Source: Paramoeba atlantica (taxonomy: Eukaryota > Discosea). Taken from it: a stretch of 64,000 nucleotides of DNA. The stretch covers positions 62,001 to 126,000 of the forward strand of contig CDRNVI010000049.1 in assembly GCA_977017575.1 (NCBI GenBank). Reading direction: 5' to 3'. Every line of letters starts with the position of its first letter. Within the stretch, counting starts at the first letter, position 1. The position numbers were made by a program, and so were the translations under genes. Below, piece by piece: positions 1-9,650 of the stretch. The notes under the pieces were generated by a model, which saw only the letters and a list, made by a program, of their open reading frames with translations, was not told the origin of the DNA and did not search any database.

Positions 1-56
1 GCTACTAGTTGAGGTTTTATCTTCATTTTCTGTCTTCTTTTGTTGTGCATTTTTGT

Positions 57-1231
57 TCACTTTCTTGTATAAATTTTTTCCCCAGATGTGCCGTTCTTTT
101 GGCTTGATTTTTCTCGACATGGTAGCTCGCATGTCCATTTTCGCCGACTCGGACAGAGTGAGTGCGCAGATTTACATCCAATGGAACACATTAATCCTTT
201 TAGTTGAGATATGGCCGCAGGGTCCATAACCTTGTTCGTAACTAAAGTTAGAGGTGCATTAAAATTTCCAATAACCAACAAGGGGCGCTGTTTTGCTTTG
301 TAATCTACTCCGCGACATGACCGAGTTACTTCGCCTATAAACTCCGTATGTGTGGCTTCAGAGGAGTCCCTCGTTGGGGCATAGACATTCAACAAAAGGC
401 CTTTCCCATCTTCCAGCTGATAAGTGGCACCCATAATCCTCCCACTTACCTTCCAAACTCTCAAAAGAGCCCGCGAACTAATGATACACATTCCATTGTA
501 GGAATCCTGACCTGTGACGGACTGCAAATATATGTGAAACTGTTGTCCTAAGTTGGAAATCTGCCTGTAGAGTACGCCATCCTCGTGGCCGTCTTCTGAA
601 AACTTGTCTCCTGAAGGCACATAATGTCGATCCCCTTTTCTGTCATAAGGGAGAGAATCTTACAAAAACGTGAAGAGCGAAGTATAGAAAATTCATCGTC
701 TCCCTCCAGTTTGAGAGTCGTCACGTTTAGCGTACCAACCGTAGTATCTTTCTTCCCAGCGGAACATCTAGTGTTCTCCAATTCGCGATGGGCATGTATG
801 CCACACGATGCCCGAGGTTTAGGGCGGTGACGCACAACCTTTCGAATTTTCTTAGCAGGATTGCTGAGCAGAGCAGCGCAGAGAACTACGCCAGCAGAAG
901 GATAGGGGGGGAAGGGAAGAGTTGTATTCGTACGCTCCTCGTACCGAACACGAAGCAAGCCAGACATTGAATCACTCCTCATCAACGCCCATCGCACTTC
1001 TTCAACTTTTCCCTTCCAAAACAATAATCTCGAGCAGGTTTCATGACGCCACACTACCCTAATCAACGCTCCAACCTTGGCCATTTTCAAAATTGCACGC
1101 ACCGCCCTCTGGCGGAGTTTTGCGAATCCTTTCCCTGCTCGCGGACGGAAAAGGACTCCCCGAACACGCTTGGTTCGATAGAGAGTTTCAAGAAGCTCTG
1201 TCCCCTCTACCGCGCCGGAAGCATCCGCCAT
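57..1231 (-). pseudogene. LINE-type retrotransposon ORF, endonuclease region, frameshifted and cut by the window edge
   Basis: Two overlapping minus-strand frames (1231-548 and 620-57) together read as an apurinic-type (APE) endonuclease of a non-LTR retrotransposon. The first frame has about 150 residues without a recognised domain, then GTLNVTTL and MCLQET, the usual N-terminal catalytic blocks. The second continues with NVYAPT and LLVIGNFNA. Reading must change frame near position 610. The usual GDFNA is GNFNA here, so a catalytic aspartate is replaced by asparagine. A stop follows at 57. The reverse transcriptase, if it survives, lies left of the window. Frameshift plus active-site change indicate a dead copy. 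The family (L1, RTE or other) cannot be told from this part. Confidence 0.7.
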
Positions 1232-1331
1232 CTTTTTATAAAAGACATATAAAAAGTGTGTAAAAAGTGTCTAAAAACTTAATAATATTAGTCGGCAGTG
1301 TATAATGCCTAAAATCAAATCAAAAAAAAAT

Positions 1332-1395
1332 ATGCATTATCAGTGTGCATTATGCAATATCAGCGTGCGAGTTTTGTGCGTTATCAGTGTGCGAG
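1332..1395. repeat. Short minisatellite, unit like TGCATTATCAGTGTGC
   Basis: About four imperfect copies of a 16-20 base unit (TGCATTATCAGTGTGC with spacer changes) lie next to the LINE fragment. The same unit forms large arrays at 43.7-45.4 kb and 45.6-45.7 kb, where it makes the ends of a mobile element. This copy is probably a remnant of such an end. Confidence 0.75.
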
Positions 1396-1504
1396 TGCCC
1401 ACCCCTTATATCAAAGTGATGATTTTTGGAAAATTCTTTTAAAGTCTCATACTTCGCACCCTTCACAATCGATATCTGGACCCATACATCAACATACGCC
1501 CACT

Positions 1505-1622
1505 ACTTTCTTCGGGGAAAGGCAAAACGGGGGCTTTTGCCTTCAGAAGTGAGCTTCGCTCACAGTTGGGGCTTGCTCGTAAAAGGGGGGCTTCTGTCTC
1601 CTGAAGTGGGCTACGCTCACAG
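1505..1622. repeat. Dispersed repeat, two related copies here and one inverted at 13.55 kb
   Basis: The phrase GGGGCTTTTGCCTTCAGAAG followed by GCTTCGCTCACAGTTGGG occurs at 1508-1565 and, diverged, again at 1587-1622. An inverted version is found at about 13545-13605. No coding capacity is evident. It looks like part of a dispersed non-autonomous element. Confidence 0.6.
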
Positions 1623-1700
1623 TTAAAAAAATTATTTTTTCTCTAATTTTTTCTTCTGAGAAAAATATTTCTTTAGAAAGTTTTGCGCCTCCTTCGAAAA

Positions 1701-1772
1701 CTCCCCGACCGGGAATTGAACCCGGGTCACCCGCGTGACAGGCGGGTATACTTACCACTATACTATCGAGGA
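1701..1772 (-). tRNA. tRNA-Asp (anticodon GTC)
   Basis: Read on the minus strand this is a complete 72-base cloverleaf. The 7-bp acceptor stem is TCCTCGA/TCGGGGA with one G-T pair. The D arm contains TAGTATAGTGG, the anticodon loop CTGTCAC gives GTC, and the T arm is CCGGG TTCAATT CCCGG. There is no intron and no encoded CCA. A TTTT pol III terminator follows directly (AAAA on + at 1697-1700). The sequence closely matches the universal eukaryotic cytosolic tRNA-Asp. Confidence 0.95.
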
Positions 1773-1830
1773 ACACGTCTGGAAGCCTATGTACCAAATC
1801 GAACAACATGTCCGTTCCATTGTAGCAAAA

Positions 1831-1901
1831 TGCGTCGGCCGGGAATCGAACCCGGGTCACCCGCGTGGCAAGCGAGTATTCTACCACTAGACCACCGACG
1901 C
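1831..1901 (-). tRNA. tRNA-Gly (anticodon GCC)
   Basis: A 71-base minus-strand cloverleaf with acceptor stem GCGTCGG/CCGACGC and discriminator A. The D arm contains GGTCTAGTGGTAGAAT, the anticodon loop TTGCCAC gives GCC, and the T arm is CCGGG TTCGATT CCCGG. It ends in TTTT (AAAA at 1827-1830). It lies 58 bp from tRNA-Asp in the same orientation. Confidence 0.95.
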
Positions 1902-1953
1902 GCAACCAGACGAACAGTGGGGCCTAGCAGGATCAAAATAACATCCATTCAAA

Positions 1954-2024
1954 AGGGAAGACCGGGAATCGAACCCGGGTTATTAGAGCCACAATCTAAC
2001 GTTCTGCCCCTAAACTATCTTCCC
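1954..2024 (-). tRNA. tRNA-His (anticodon GTG)
   Basis: A 71-base minus-strand cloverleaf. Acceptor stem GGGAAGA/TCTTCCC, anticodon stem TTAGA/TCTAA with loop TTGTGGC giving GTG, and T arm CCGGG TTCGATT CCCGG. The base before the mature 5' end is G on the minus strand, so G-1 could be templated. The discriminator reads T, which is unusual for tRNA-His, but it overlaps the TTTT terminator (1951-1954), so the exact 3' end is uncertain. Confidence 0.9.
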
Positions 2025-2081
2025 CCGGGTTGCGAGGAGCGCACCACGAGTAGCATGTTCGGGATGGAAAAATCACTAAAA

Positions 2082-2153
2082 TGACCGCAGCAGGACTCGA
2101 ACCTGCAACCCTCAGATCCGAAGTCTGATGCGCTACCATTGCGCCATGCGGCC
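2082..2153 (-). tRNA. tRNA-Arg (anticodon TCG)
   Basis: A 72-base minus-strand cloverleaf. Acceptor stem GGCCGCA/TGCGGTC, D arm GGCGCAATGGTAGCGC, anticodon stem TCAGA/TCTGA with loop CTTCGGA giving TCG, and T arm GCAGG TTCGAGT CCTGC. Discriminator A, TTTT terminator at 2078-2081. Its 5' end faces the U6 gene about 90 bp away, so its internal A and B boxes may also serve U6. Confidence 0.93.
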
Positions 2154-2242
2154 ACATGCAAGCCATGTCATGTTACTTTGAAAGAGCTTGTAAGGGAAAA
2201 CAAATTAAAACATTTCCTTGTGCATCCTGGGAACTCACTACA

Positions 2243-2347
2243 GCGCTCGCCCTCTGCGGCACCCAAACAATCGAAGTGATACAGAGAAGATTAGCATGGT
2301 CCCTGCACAAGGACGACTAACTAATCGAGAACGGTATCCCCTTTTTT
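2243..2347 (+). ncRNA. U6 spliceosomal snRNA
   Basis: The central part is almost invariant: ACAGAGA box at 2281-2287, followed by AGATTAGCATGG with the catalytic AGC at 2293-2295, then CCCTGCACAAGGACGAC for the internal stem-loop. The 5' end (about 2243, GCGCTCGCC...GCGGCAC) matches the U6 5' stem-loop. The T run at 2341-2346 is the pol III terminator and U tail. Length is about 105 bases, normal for U6. The gene is transcribed away from the tRNA-Arg gene. The exact 5' base is an estimate. Confidence 0.93.
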
Positions 2348-2514
2348 CAGTGAGCTTCGCGCATGTGTGTGTGCAGACACTGCTTCTTCACCTTGTTCGG
2401 TATTGTCGTATTTTCGATGAGTACTCATCCAAACTACCGTTGCCGGGTACCATTGTGAGGGTCAGTGGGCAAGGCTACCCTTCGTTGTATAAGTTACCCT
2501 ACGTAGTATTAGTG

Positions 2515-2680
2515 GCTTCGTTAAACACGGTGGTTGTTTTCAACTTAGAAGTCACTCATGCTGCGCGCTTCGCGTTGAAAGCTCGATTTCTCGGCGAAAA
2601 TTGCGAAATTTTAACCCGAATTTGGGCCGTTTTTGATGCCTTACCAGTAGGGGCAGAAGGCGAATCTGTCGAATTGTTGG
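2515..2680. repeat. Dispersed repeat also present at 43.28-43.52 kb
   Basis: A stretch of about 165 bases from TTCGTTAAACACGG to GGCGAATCTGTCG recurs at 43285-43520 with few changes. The 43-kb copy has an extra block that completes a long foldback. The open frame across this repeat (2218-2706, +) also runs through U6 and is not a gene. From 2681 to about 3040 nothing recognisable is seen. Confidence 0.8.
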
Positions 2681-3046
2681 AGGGAATGGTTTTTCTGCTT
2701 ACCTAAAATATATATAGAAAAAATCTTGCAGAGCTATAGTTTTCAGGCAGAACATGACGATCAAGTTTCATCAGCATCAGATGTGAAAAACACTTCAGGC
2801 GTTCCAGGCCTGCTCTAATCATAGTTGACAAGCCATGCGCATCAAAAGTATAGAGAAGGTGTAAGAAGAGATTAGTGAATGTTATCAAAAGGAAGAGTAA
2901 GAAATTTATTATTATTGACTGGTCATCTAAAACAACAGCATTTCACCATAAGCAAAGATACATATTTATTTGCTCACGATAAGGTTAAAAACAGGTATAT
3001 ACGTATACCTCTTGTATGGATGAATGACGAACTTTATTGAAACGCA

Positions 3047-3273
3047 ACATCTCAGGTTGCAATATTTTTATCAAAGAAGGCTCTGCGCACAGCTCGCTCA
3101 TTTTACTGTTCGCTTTCTAGTCGAAAGTCAGAATGCAAAAATGTCAGAAGCTAAAAATAAAACGAAAGAAAAAGAGACTCAAAATCTCAGGTTACATAAT
3201 TTTTTACCAAAGAAGGCTCTGCCACGGCTCGTTCTTTTTACTGCGCACTTTCTAGACGAAAGTCCGAGTGAAT
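3047..3273. repeat. Imperfect direct duplication of about 95 bp
   Basis: Two similar blocks, about 3047-3139 and 3177-3273, share ATCTCAGGTT, AAAGAAGGCTCTG, the CTCGTTCTTTTTACTG-like segment and CTTTCTAG(T/A)CGAAAGTC. A minus-strand frame of 112 codons (3576-3238) overlaps the second copy; I recognise no domain in it. Nothing else is supported from 3274 to 3680. Confidence 0.6.
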
Positions 3274-3679
3274 TGTTGCCACATCCAGCACGATTTCACG
3301 CGCCATCTCAGCAATCGAGCTTTTGCACTTTATTTGTTTAATACCGTTAATTTTACACGTCCCCATCTTGGGATGATAGTATCTCGTATTTCGGTGCACA
3401 ACACGGTATCGGTTTGTTTTATTTTGAATTCTTCCGCAGAGGTCTCCAGCGTCAAAGAGTGACTCTACAAGAAGCAACTCGTTCGTAGATAGCATATCGT
3501 GACTGATAAAGTCTTCGAAGCGACAATTGTCAATAGAAGCTGGCTGTTCCTCAGAAATAGTAGTTTTGATGTTCATGCGCTCGTTGGCGCAGAGATACAG
3601 CCCTTGATGCGACAGCCGATATCATCGGCACAATCCGTATTGACGGATGTCGCACCAAGGGGGTTTAGCTCGGACTCTG

Positions 3680-3832
3680 TCGGTAGAGGGGGTCCAGGCA
3701 ACTCGCCCTCTCTTTACGCAGCCGGAGGGGCGCACTGCAACCGACTCGGTCCCAGTCGGTAGAGGTGGTCCAGGCAACTCACCACCTCTTTACGCAGCCG
3801 GAGGGGCGCACTGCAACCGACCGCTGCCTCGC
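3680..3832. repeat. Two tandem copies of a 76-bp unit
   Basis: The unit runs from CGGTAGAGG through GGTCCAGGCAACTC and TTTACGCAGCCGGAGGGGCG to GCACTGCAACCGA. It occurs at 3681-3756 and 3757-3832 with a few differences. It is GC-rich compared with its surroundings and leads into the inverted repeat at 3840. Confidence 0.8.
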
Positions 3833-3839
3833 GATAAGA

Positions 3840-4083
3840 CGAGGCAGAGCCACGCCCAGTGGTCCTCAAGGGAGGCCACCATGGCGCATGGCTCCCCGGG
3901 AAGAAAAGGGCGCGAAGGGAAGAAAGCCGGGGAGGGAAGAAAACCCATTCGAGGAGTGAGCCGGGGAGGGGTGATGGGGTGGAAGCGCGTCCCCTACTTC
4001 TCCGAGAAAGAGGGACAGTTTCGGCCTTAGTGCCGGCCGGCAACGGGCATATAAAACAGTAAGATTATGCCCGTTGCCGGGGA
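3840..4083. repeat. Left arm of a long inverted repeat pair (partner 13737-13985), ending in a hairpin
   Basis: The segment GTGGTCCTCAAGGGAGG to GGGACAGTTTCGG matches the reverse complement of 13790-13985. Each arm ends in a perfect hairpin with stem CCGGCAACGGGCAT (here 4034-4047 and 4066-4083) and a loop of about 18 bases rich in A/T. The two arms enclose about 9.7 kb of transposon debris. Confidence 0.75.
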
Positions 4084-4556
4084 AAGAAAAGATGAACTAA
4101 AGGGAAAATGTACCAACAAGGTACAGAAACTGTATCTTTATCGTTATATAGAATTGCTCACATCACAATTTGTGACGTCTACAGGTTGCTTTACACGACA
4201 TCGAATGGCAGTTTCAGCCTCAACAAGTTCAGGCTTCAGTCTTGAGAGAAGATCGGAGTGCACAAAGCCTACTGAGCTAAATATGCACTCGCAGGCTGCT
4301 TCAGAAGTAACTGCGACCGACAATTTTCGAGCAACGTGTGACAGAAGGGGAAACGTATGTCGGGTCACAAGATCCGACCAAAATGATTGAAAAGAGCTTC
4401 TGTCGTTATATAGACGGATAGTTTCTACTTTATCGTTTTGATGGTCACCACAACACCATTTATTCACCTCATCGATCACTTTGTATTCGGAGTTGCCGCT
4501 TACGTCGCCTGACAATGAGCACAAAAGGGGGAGACAAATCTCCCGTAGGTTTCGGA

Positions 4557-5508
4557 TACTGTCACCCCCCCCCCCCCTTTATACTTCAGGGGGGTCAACC
4601 CCCCTTTATACTTCCGGTTTCAATCAGCACCCAAAAATCCGCGAAGCGGCGCATTTTTTTAAATTTATAACAATTTTCTACATTTTTTTATTAAACGTTA
4701 GAGATGTGTGTAGAGATATTGCTAGATATACATTTAAATTATTTGCCGTATTTTTTCCCATGTCAATACTCACAGTGGGTTAAGCTTTATCCCCCTCTTC
4801 ATCGCGTTCGGCCTCCCAACGAAATAATGGTTTCAAGCGCGGAGCCTGCGACATTACCAGTGTCCGTCGGTTCACCCCAGGGAGGAAAGAACCCAACAAT
4901 GTAGGAGAAGTTGAATGTGCGTCATTCGAGTAGCAGTGCTCCACAAATCAGCGAGAAGTACGGCGTCTGATCTAGAACCATCCGCTCCATCCGAAAAAAT
5001 GGTGTCGGATTTTTCCAGAAAAAAGTAAATCTATCGTAGTCGCAAGCGCGATGGGGTTTGCACAAGGACAAACATGTCGAGCTGCTAAAAAAATGACGAA
5101 CTCCTCCTTAGCGAACTGGGCGGGATGACAGCCAGCGCGCCTGCTGCAGCAAAGGCGAATGTACCTCGTTTCAAAGACTGTCCCTGAAGCTTCTAATGGT
5201 AGATCGTCCCGACACGTATTCACTACAGCGTAATATACAGCGTATGTTGATTGTGTGCAAGAGGAACACGGAAGCAAACATTATGCCCTGCATGTTTGGA
5301 GATTAGATGATTGATTTTTAGCTAGAATAATAGGAAACCAGCGCCGCGAAGCGGCGCATATGTTTTTTGCCCCTTTTTCAAAAATATTTGTTTCGCGGAT
5401 TTTTCAAAAAATCAGACCCCCCCCTTTATACTTCCGAAAGTCAGACCCCCCCTTTATACTTCCAAAAGTACCGAAACCGGTGGAAGTATAAAGGGGGGGG
5501 TGACAGTA
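4557..5508. mobile_element. Non-autonomous element with TACTGTCACCCCCC ends inserted in the hAT gene
   Basis: The 952-bp insert begins TACTGTCACCCC and ends with the inverse GGGGTGACAGTA. Both ends carry the motif CCTTTATACTTCC in direct or inverted form. The flanks are TTTCGGA (4550-4556) and TTTCGAA (5509-5515), a 7-bp target duplication with one change. A minus frame inside (5277-4972) has no recognisable domain. The superfamily is not certain; a 7-8-bp target would fit hAT or piggyBac-like mechanisms less or more well. Confidence 0.75.
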
Positions 5509-5769
5509 TTTCGAATATGCATTGACGACCACTCTATCAGCGGAGATAGTATTCCTATAATCACGTGCTCTACCCGCAAAACACGAATCAAGCGGTCATA
5601 TAAAATGAGTCGGTGGGATGGCTTAGCCTGACTTTGAACTGCTAGCCACATGCGGAGTCCTGCAGCAACTGAACAATGGTCAAGCTCCATAATGCGACGA
5701 ATTGCGCGGTAAGGCTTGAAAAGGTCCAACAATTCCTTCAGCTCACCCTTTTTGGCGTGCTCATCGGTG

Positions 5770-5945
5770 GAAGTATAGGAATATTGCATAAGTATAGGAA
5801 TATTGCATAAGTATAGGAATATTGCATAAGTATAGGAATACTGCATAAGTACAGGAATATTGGGTGGAAGTCAAGGACTTTTGCATAAGTCAAGGACTTT
5901 TGCATAAGTCAAGGACTTTTGCATGAGTCAAGGACTTTTGTGGAA
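5770..5945. repeat. Minisatellite arrays, units GCATAAGTATAGGAATATT and TCAAGGACTTTTGCATAAG
   Basis: About four copies of a 19-bp unit are followed from about 5870 by four copies of a second 19-bp unit (TCAAGGACTTTTGCATAAG). The second unit recurs at 6353-6388, followed both times by the same GGAACACC(A/C)AAGATTTTTTT sequence, so a segment has been duplicated. A 19-bp period is not a multiple of three, so the reading frames over the arrays are not genes. Confidence 0.9.
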
Positions 5946-6089
5946 CACCAAAGATTTTTTTTTGATTTTCATTTTCCGTGCGTTCAGTGTCCTACACTTC
6001 ACTACATACATTGACAACGCGTGCGTAGCGAAAACTACGAAATTCGGTGAGCTTCGCAAATTGCTTCCCACTAACGACGCACAGGGGAA

Positions 6090-6305
6090 TCCTACGCGGG
6101 ATACGGCTCAGGCCCGCTCACGCGGGCCCTCGCCGTTTCGCGGCCGCGCGCACCCCCGCTCACGCGGGGGCCCCCGCGCGGCCAAAATGGGTACTAAAAT
6201 TTGTTATCAAGGTAGTTGGGCTTCGCAAATTGCTTCCCACGAATGGGTACTAAAATTTGTTATCAAGGTAGTTGGGCTTCGCAAATTGCTACCCACGAAT
6301 CTAGA
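6090..6305. repeat. GC-rich hairpins followed by a 60-bp tandem duplication
   Basis: GGCCCGCTCACGCGGGCC (6112-6129) and CCCCCGCTCACGCGGGGG (6155-6172) are perfect short hairpins with the same loop CTCA. They are followed by two tandem copies of a roughly 57-60-bp unit beginning AATGGGTACTAAAATTTG (6185-6242 and 6241-6300), each containing GGGCTTCGCAAATTGCT. Confidence 0.8.
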
Positions 6306-6529
6306 GAGAAGCACAGGTACAATAATTGCACGATTTTCGCTTCCGTTTGTAAGTCAAGGACTTTTGCATAAGTCAAGGACTTTTGTGGAACACCCAAGAT
6401 TTTTTTTGATTTTCATTTTCCATGCGCCAAGCAAGCCCGGTCCGTGAGCTAGCTTATGAGTATATATAATGGTAGCGTAGCTCGCAAAGTAGTTTTTGGC
6501 AATATACTTTTTGAAGAATCTGCATGCCT

Positions 6530-6645
6530 GCATGAGGGGTGACCCTCGTAAAATGGGCGAAAACGGCGAAAAACGACCATTTTTCACGAAATTGTCCAAA
6601 AATGGTCATTTTTTGCGATTTTCAAAGGGTTACCCCTTATATGAA
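6530..6645. repeat. Small palindromic element, second copy at 7605-7725
   Basis: The segment starts with GGGGTGACCC and ends with GGGTTACCCCTTATATG, so its ends are inverted repeats. Between them lie inverted runs around a ...TGGTCATTTTTTGCG core. A second, diverged copy at 7608-7722 starts GTGGTGACCCC and ends GGGTCACCCCTTATATG. Both lie inside the 5766-8044 element. Confidence 0.65.
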
Positions 6646-6971
6646 CACCGCTCATTCAAAGTTTTGTGAGCACACACGAAGAGCTTAAGACCTGAAGAAG
6701 GCCTTATGTGATTCCTTTTCAACATTACGCAGTGTACAGAGATATCGTAAGGTCAACATCGCCGAAAAAAGTATTTTTTTGTTATTATTTGTTAAAGTTA
6801 TTTTTTTATTTATTGTTGCCTTCAAATATTCTCCCCAGGACCTAAACCAGGGGGTAATTCGGTAGTATAATGACAGATCTGTATGATGGTGCTATACATG
6901 AGTCGCAATGGACCAACTCATATAAAGGGGGTCCCTGCTAAAAATTAACTTCTGCAAAAGTCCTTTACTTT

Positions 6972-7462
6972 GACCGGAATATTGCATAAGTGTAGGAATA
7001 TTGCATAAGTATGCGAATATTGCATAAGTATAGGAAAATTGCATAAGTATGCGAATATTGCACAAGTATAGGAATATTTCATAGAAAGGTAAACAAGGTG
7101 ACAATGCATAGGAAAATAAATACACAAGCCGCCCGCACAGACTCATGGGCCCGGCCGGCCCCTCCGTGCGTTCGGCCTCTCATTTCCCCCAAAACAACTA
7201 CCACCTTCCCCCCATTTACCAGGGGTCGCTCGCGCGACCCCCGCTAAATAGGGGGGGAAGGTGGTAGTTGTGGGGTATGGAGGCCTCTCGCAACTCCGGG
7301 GCCTCACCGGGAGCAAAGGTGAGTTCCCATAGCACCCCGCACCAACTTTTGGCAAAAGTTGAAATCGGTGCCTAAAACTTTATGCATGTGAATGTGCTGT
7401 TCCGATGTATAGGAGTATTGCATAAGTATAGGAATATTGCATAAGTATAGGAATATTGCAGA
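6972..7462. repeat. Internal minisatellite plus GC-rich foldback (core 7194-7270)
   Basis: Arrays of the 19-bp unit at 6972-7085 and 7408-7462 flank a foldback. Its arms read CAACTACCACCTTCCCCCC and the inverse GGGGGGAAGGTGGTAGTTG, with an inner stem AGGGGTCGC/GCGACCCCC. Outside it are GGCCGGCCCCTCCGTGCG and AACTCCGGGGCCTCACCGG. An inverted copy of the whole block lies at 44797-44966, inside a different tandem-ended element. Confidence 0.85.
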
Positions 7463-8961
7463 GCCCCTCTAATTTTTTTTAACTTTTGAAAAGTTTCTCC
7501 TGACAAGATCCCACCTGTATTGGATCTTACAAATCATTTTCCTTGTAGTTAAGACTCCAAAGTATATACGCGCATCAAATTTTCCAAAAATGGAAAAGTT
7601 GCATATAGTGGTGACCCCGCCAAAGTAGCCAAAAGCAGGTGAAAATGGGCTTTTTTAAACAAAATCCACGAAAAGTGGCCATTTTAGGGCATTTTGGAAG
7701 GGTCACCCCTTATATGTGAAGTCTTCATTGGAAGTAAAAGTAGTTCAAAGTGAAAGATTGGGGTACGTTGTAGCGTCCATAAGTTCGGTATTCCATTTTA
7801 CCGGGGATACAAATCTATGAGACACGTGACAAATGAAAAAAATCGTATATTTTCAAGAAATACAACACCTGACTAAAGATTTGCTTCGAATTATAAAAAA
7901 TAGGTGGTTTCCAGACAGTGTAATCGCGGATCTATACAACGGTGACAATGGTCTATCGAAATCAAGAAACTCACAATGGAGTTATACAATATTCCTATAC
8001 TTATGCAATATTCCTATACTTATGCAACATTCCTATACTTTTACCGTGCTCTTCCCATGATGCACATTTCAAAACCTTCTCTACTTCAATTAACGTAGAC
8101 CACCAGCGAGTTACGCAGGGTGCCTTCCACCCGGGACAATCCTGCGCAATGCTTATTATGCGCTCTTTGTTCTCTACTTTAAAAATTGATTCCATACATA
8201 ATTGCAAAGAATGTACAGAGCACACACTGTATGACGCGTTGTATTCTTTAGCAGATTCGCGAGCGCCCTTCTTTATCGCGGAAAAGGCATCAGTAACGAT
8301 GTGAGCCACTTTAACTTGATATTTCTTAAGCTCAGTGTTGAACAGTTGTCTGAACGTTTCTGCTTCCAAGTTTTCCACTACCGCCAGACTCCAGCTTGTG
8401 GCATTTCCCGAACTCAGAACGCATACTGAACACGTTGTTCGACCATGGGAAGTACCAGTGTCTGCAGCAATTGTTACAAATTTATTACGAAGGAGAGCGC
8501 TCATTTCAGCACGGCAGTTGTCTTTTACTTGGAGCGTGAAACTTCATTGTTTTCTCACAAGGTACAAAGGACGAACCCACGTTCATCAACCATTTGAAAA
8601 GTGGATCCTGAATGGCCGCGTTCGACACTCCATGATCACACTTCCATTTGATCATCTTTTCGAACACCTTCGAAAGCTTTATTGGACTTGACATCAAGCT
8701 GTCAACAGTATTTTCCGTCTCGCGCTTTCTGGCTCGCTTCTCATGCAGCCATGCTTTGAATGTGTTTTCATGAATCTTTTCTATATGGCTCAGGGCAGAA
8801 GAGTATGACGTGCGAATACCTTTTTCGCAAAAAAAAATCCGCTTGTCCGGTGCATTGCAGAGTTGACATTCATATGCCCGCTTTCCAGCCTCCACCTCCT
8901 TATAGTGAGACTCAATAAATTCAGCGCGACTTTCTGGGTTGCTATCTGAGCGTCTAGGCAT

Positions 8962-9650
8962 TGAAAAATTTCACAAAAATAGTACGATTACAACGTAAAT
9001 CATTGACAAAAAAATAAAGGTAGATAAAGGTAGGGAAAAATAAATATAGTTACTTTAGAGTACCTATAATAAAGTTTTATAGTTATTGAGGGAGATACTA
9101 CTCCCTCGCTACCGTAGGTTAATTCGTCGTGCTCGATTTGTGGCCCGATTTGTCGCCCGATATCGTGCTCGATATCGTTTCAGGTGAGTTTTCGAAAAAG
9201 ACGTTTAAAAAGACGTATGAATCGAATTTAGTGACAAGATGACTAGTTTTTCAACAATTCCGATGGGTACCCCCTGCCCCCCCCACCTCCCCACCAGGTT
9301 GATCATAGGAATTTTTGAAATTTTGAAAAACAAAACTGAAAAATTATGGGTGAAAGGGAAAAAATATATTTTTCCCAAATCAACTCCTAGACCGTTTTTT
9401 GAGAGTTTGGGGCCTGATATACGTGTATACGCTTTGGTTTCATTCGATATTTCTCCCTGTTCCGGTAATACACCTACAAAGGCCAAACTTTACCTGGAAG
9501 TGTGTGACACGCAAGGCCGTAGAGGAAGGAGGAGGCGCAAGGCAAAAAGGCAGAACGCGGAGCCTTCTGTCTTTTTGCCGCGGCGACGACGACTTCCTCG
9601 CGTGGGAAGCTGTAAAGCGCCATAGGGAGCATGTTCGGATGGCTATGTAA
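8962..9650. other. Stretch without a recognised gene
   Basis: AT-rich sequence upstream of the hAT gene, then 9200-9650 with two overlapping plus-strand frames of 128 and 83 codons and one minus frame of 93. None has a recognisable domain or a consistent coding appearance. GGAGATACTACTCCCTCG at 9090-9110 resembles the end of the foldback element at 9651. Confidence 0.5.

Larger units (their letters stand above)
5766..8044. mobile_element. 2.28-kb non-autonomous element with minisatellite ends
   Basis: The insert lies in the hAT gene between CGTGCTCATC (5756-5765) and CGTGCTCTTC (8045-8054), a 10-bp duplication with one mismatch. Its left end is a tandem array of the 19-bp unit GCATAAGTATAGGAATATT (5770-5860). 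Its right end (7985-8044) is the same unit in inverted orientation. Inside are more arrays, a GC-rich double hairpin, two copies of a 105-bp palindromic element and a strong foldback. There is no credible ORF. A 9-11-bp target is typical of Mutator-like elements; that assignment is inference. Confidence 0.75.
4144..8961 (-). pseudogene. hAT-superfamily transposase gene, broken by two insertions and a frameshift
   Basis: The gene reads leftwards in pieces. 8961-8506 carries a BED zinc finger (CQLC near residue 36, HIEKIH near residue 63). 8504-8045 carries the catalytic N part (VTIAADTG, VTDAFSAI, CSVHSLQLCM). 5756-5516 carries the middle (ELKELLDLF, GLRMWLAV). 4549-4144 carries the C-terminal dimerisation region (FQSFWSDL, EAACECIFSSVGF). 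The frame changes near 8505. The inserts 5766-8044 and 4557-5508 interrupt the frame, and removing each with one target copy restores it exactly. The gene was therefore largely intact when they landed. Element ends were not identified. Confidence 0.8.

Noticed and set aside
1683-2084. Plus-strand frame of 133 codons with repeated RPGIEPG
   Set aside because: It is the antisense of the T arms of four tRNA genes.
2218-2706. Plus-strand frame of 162 codons
   Set aside because: It runs through the U6 gene and a dispersed repeat; no domain.
5766-8044. CRISPR-like array (19-20-bp repeats)
   Set aside because: Units are contiguous without unique spacers, the genome is eukaryotic and no cas gene is present.
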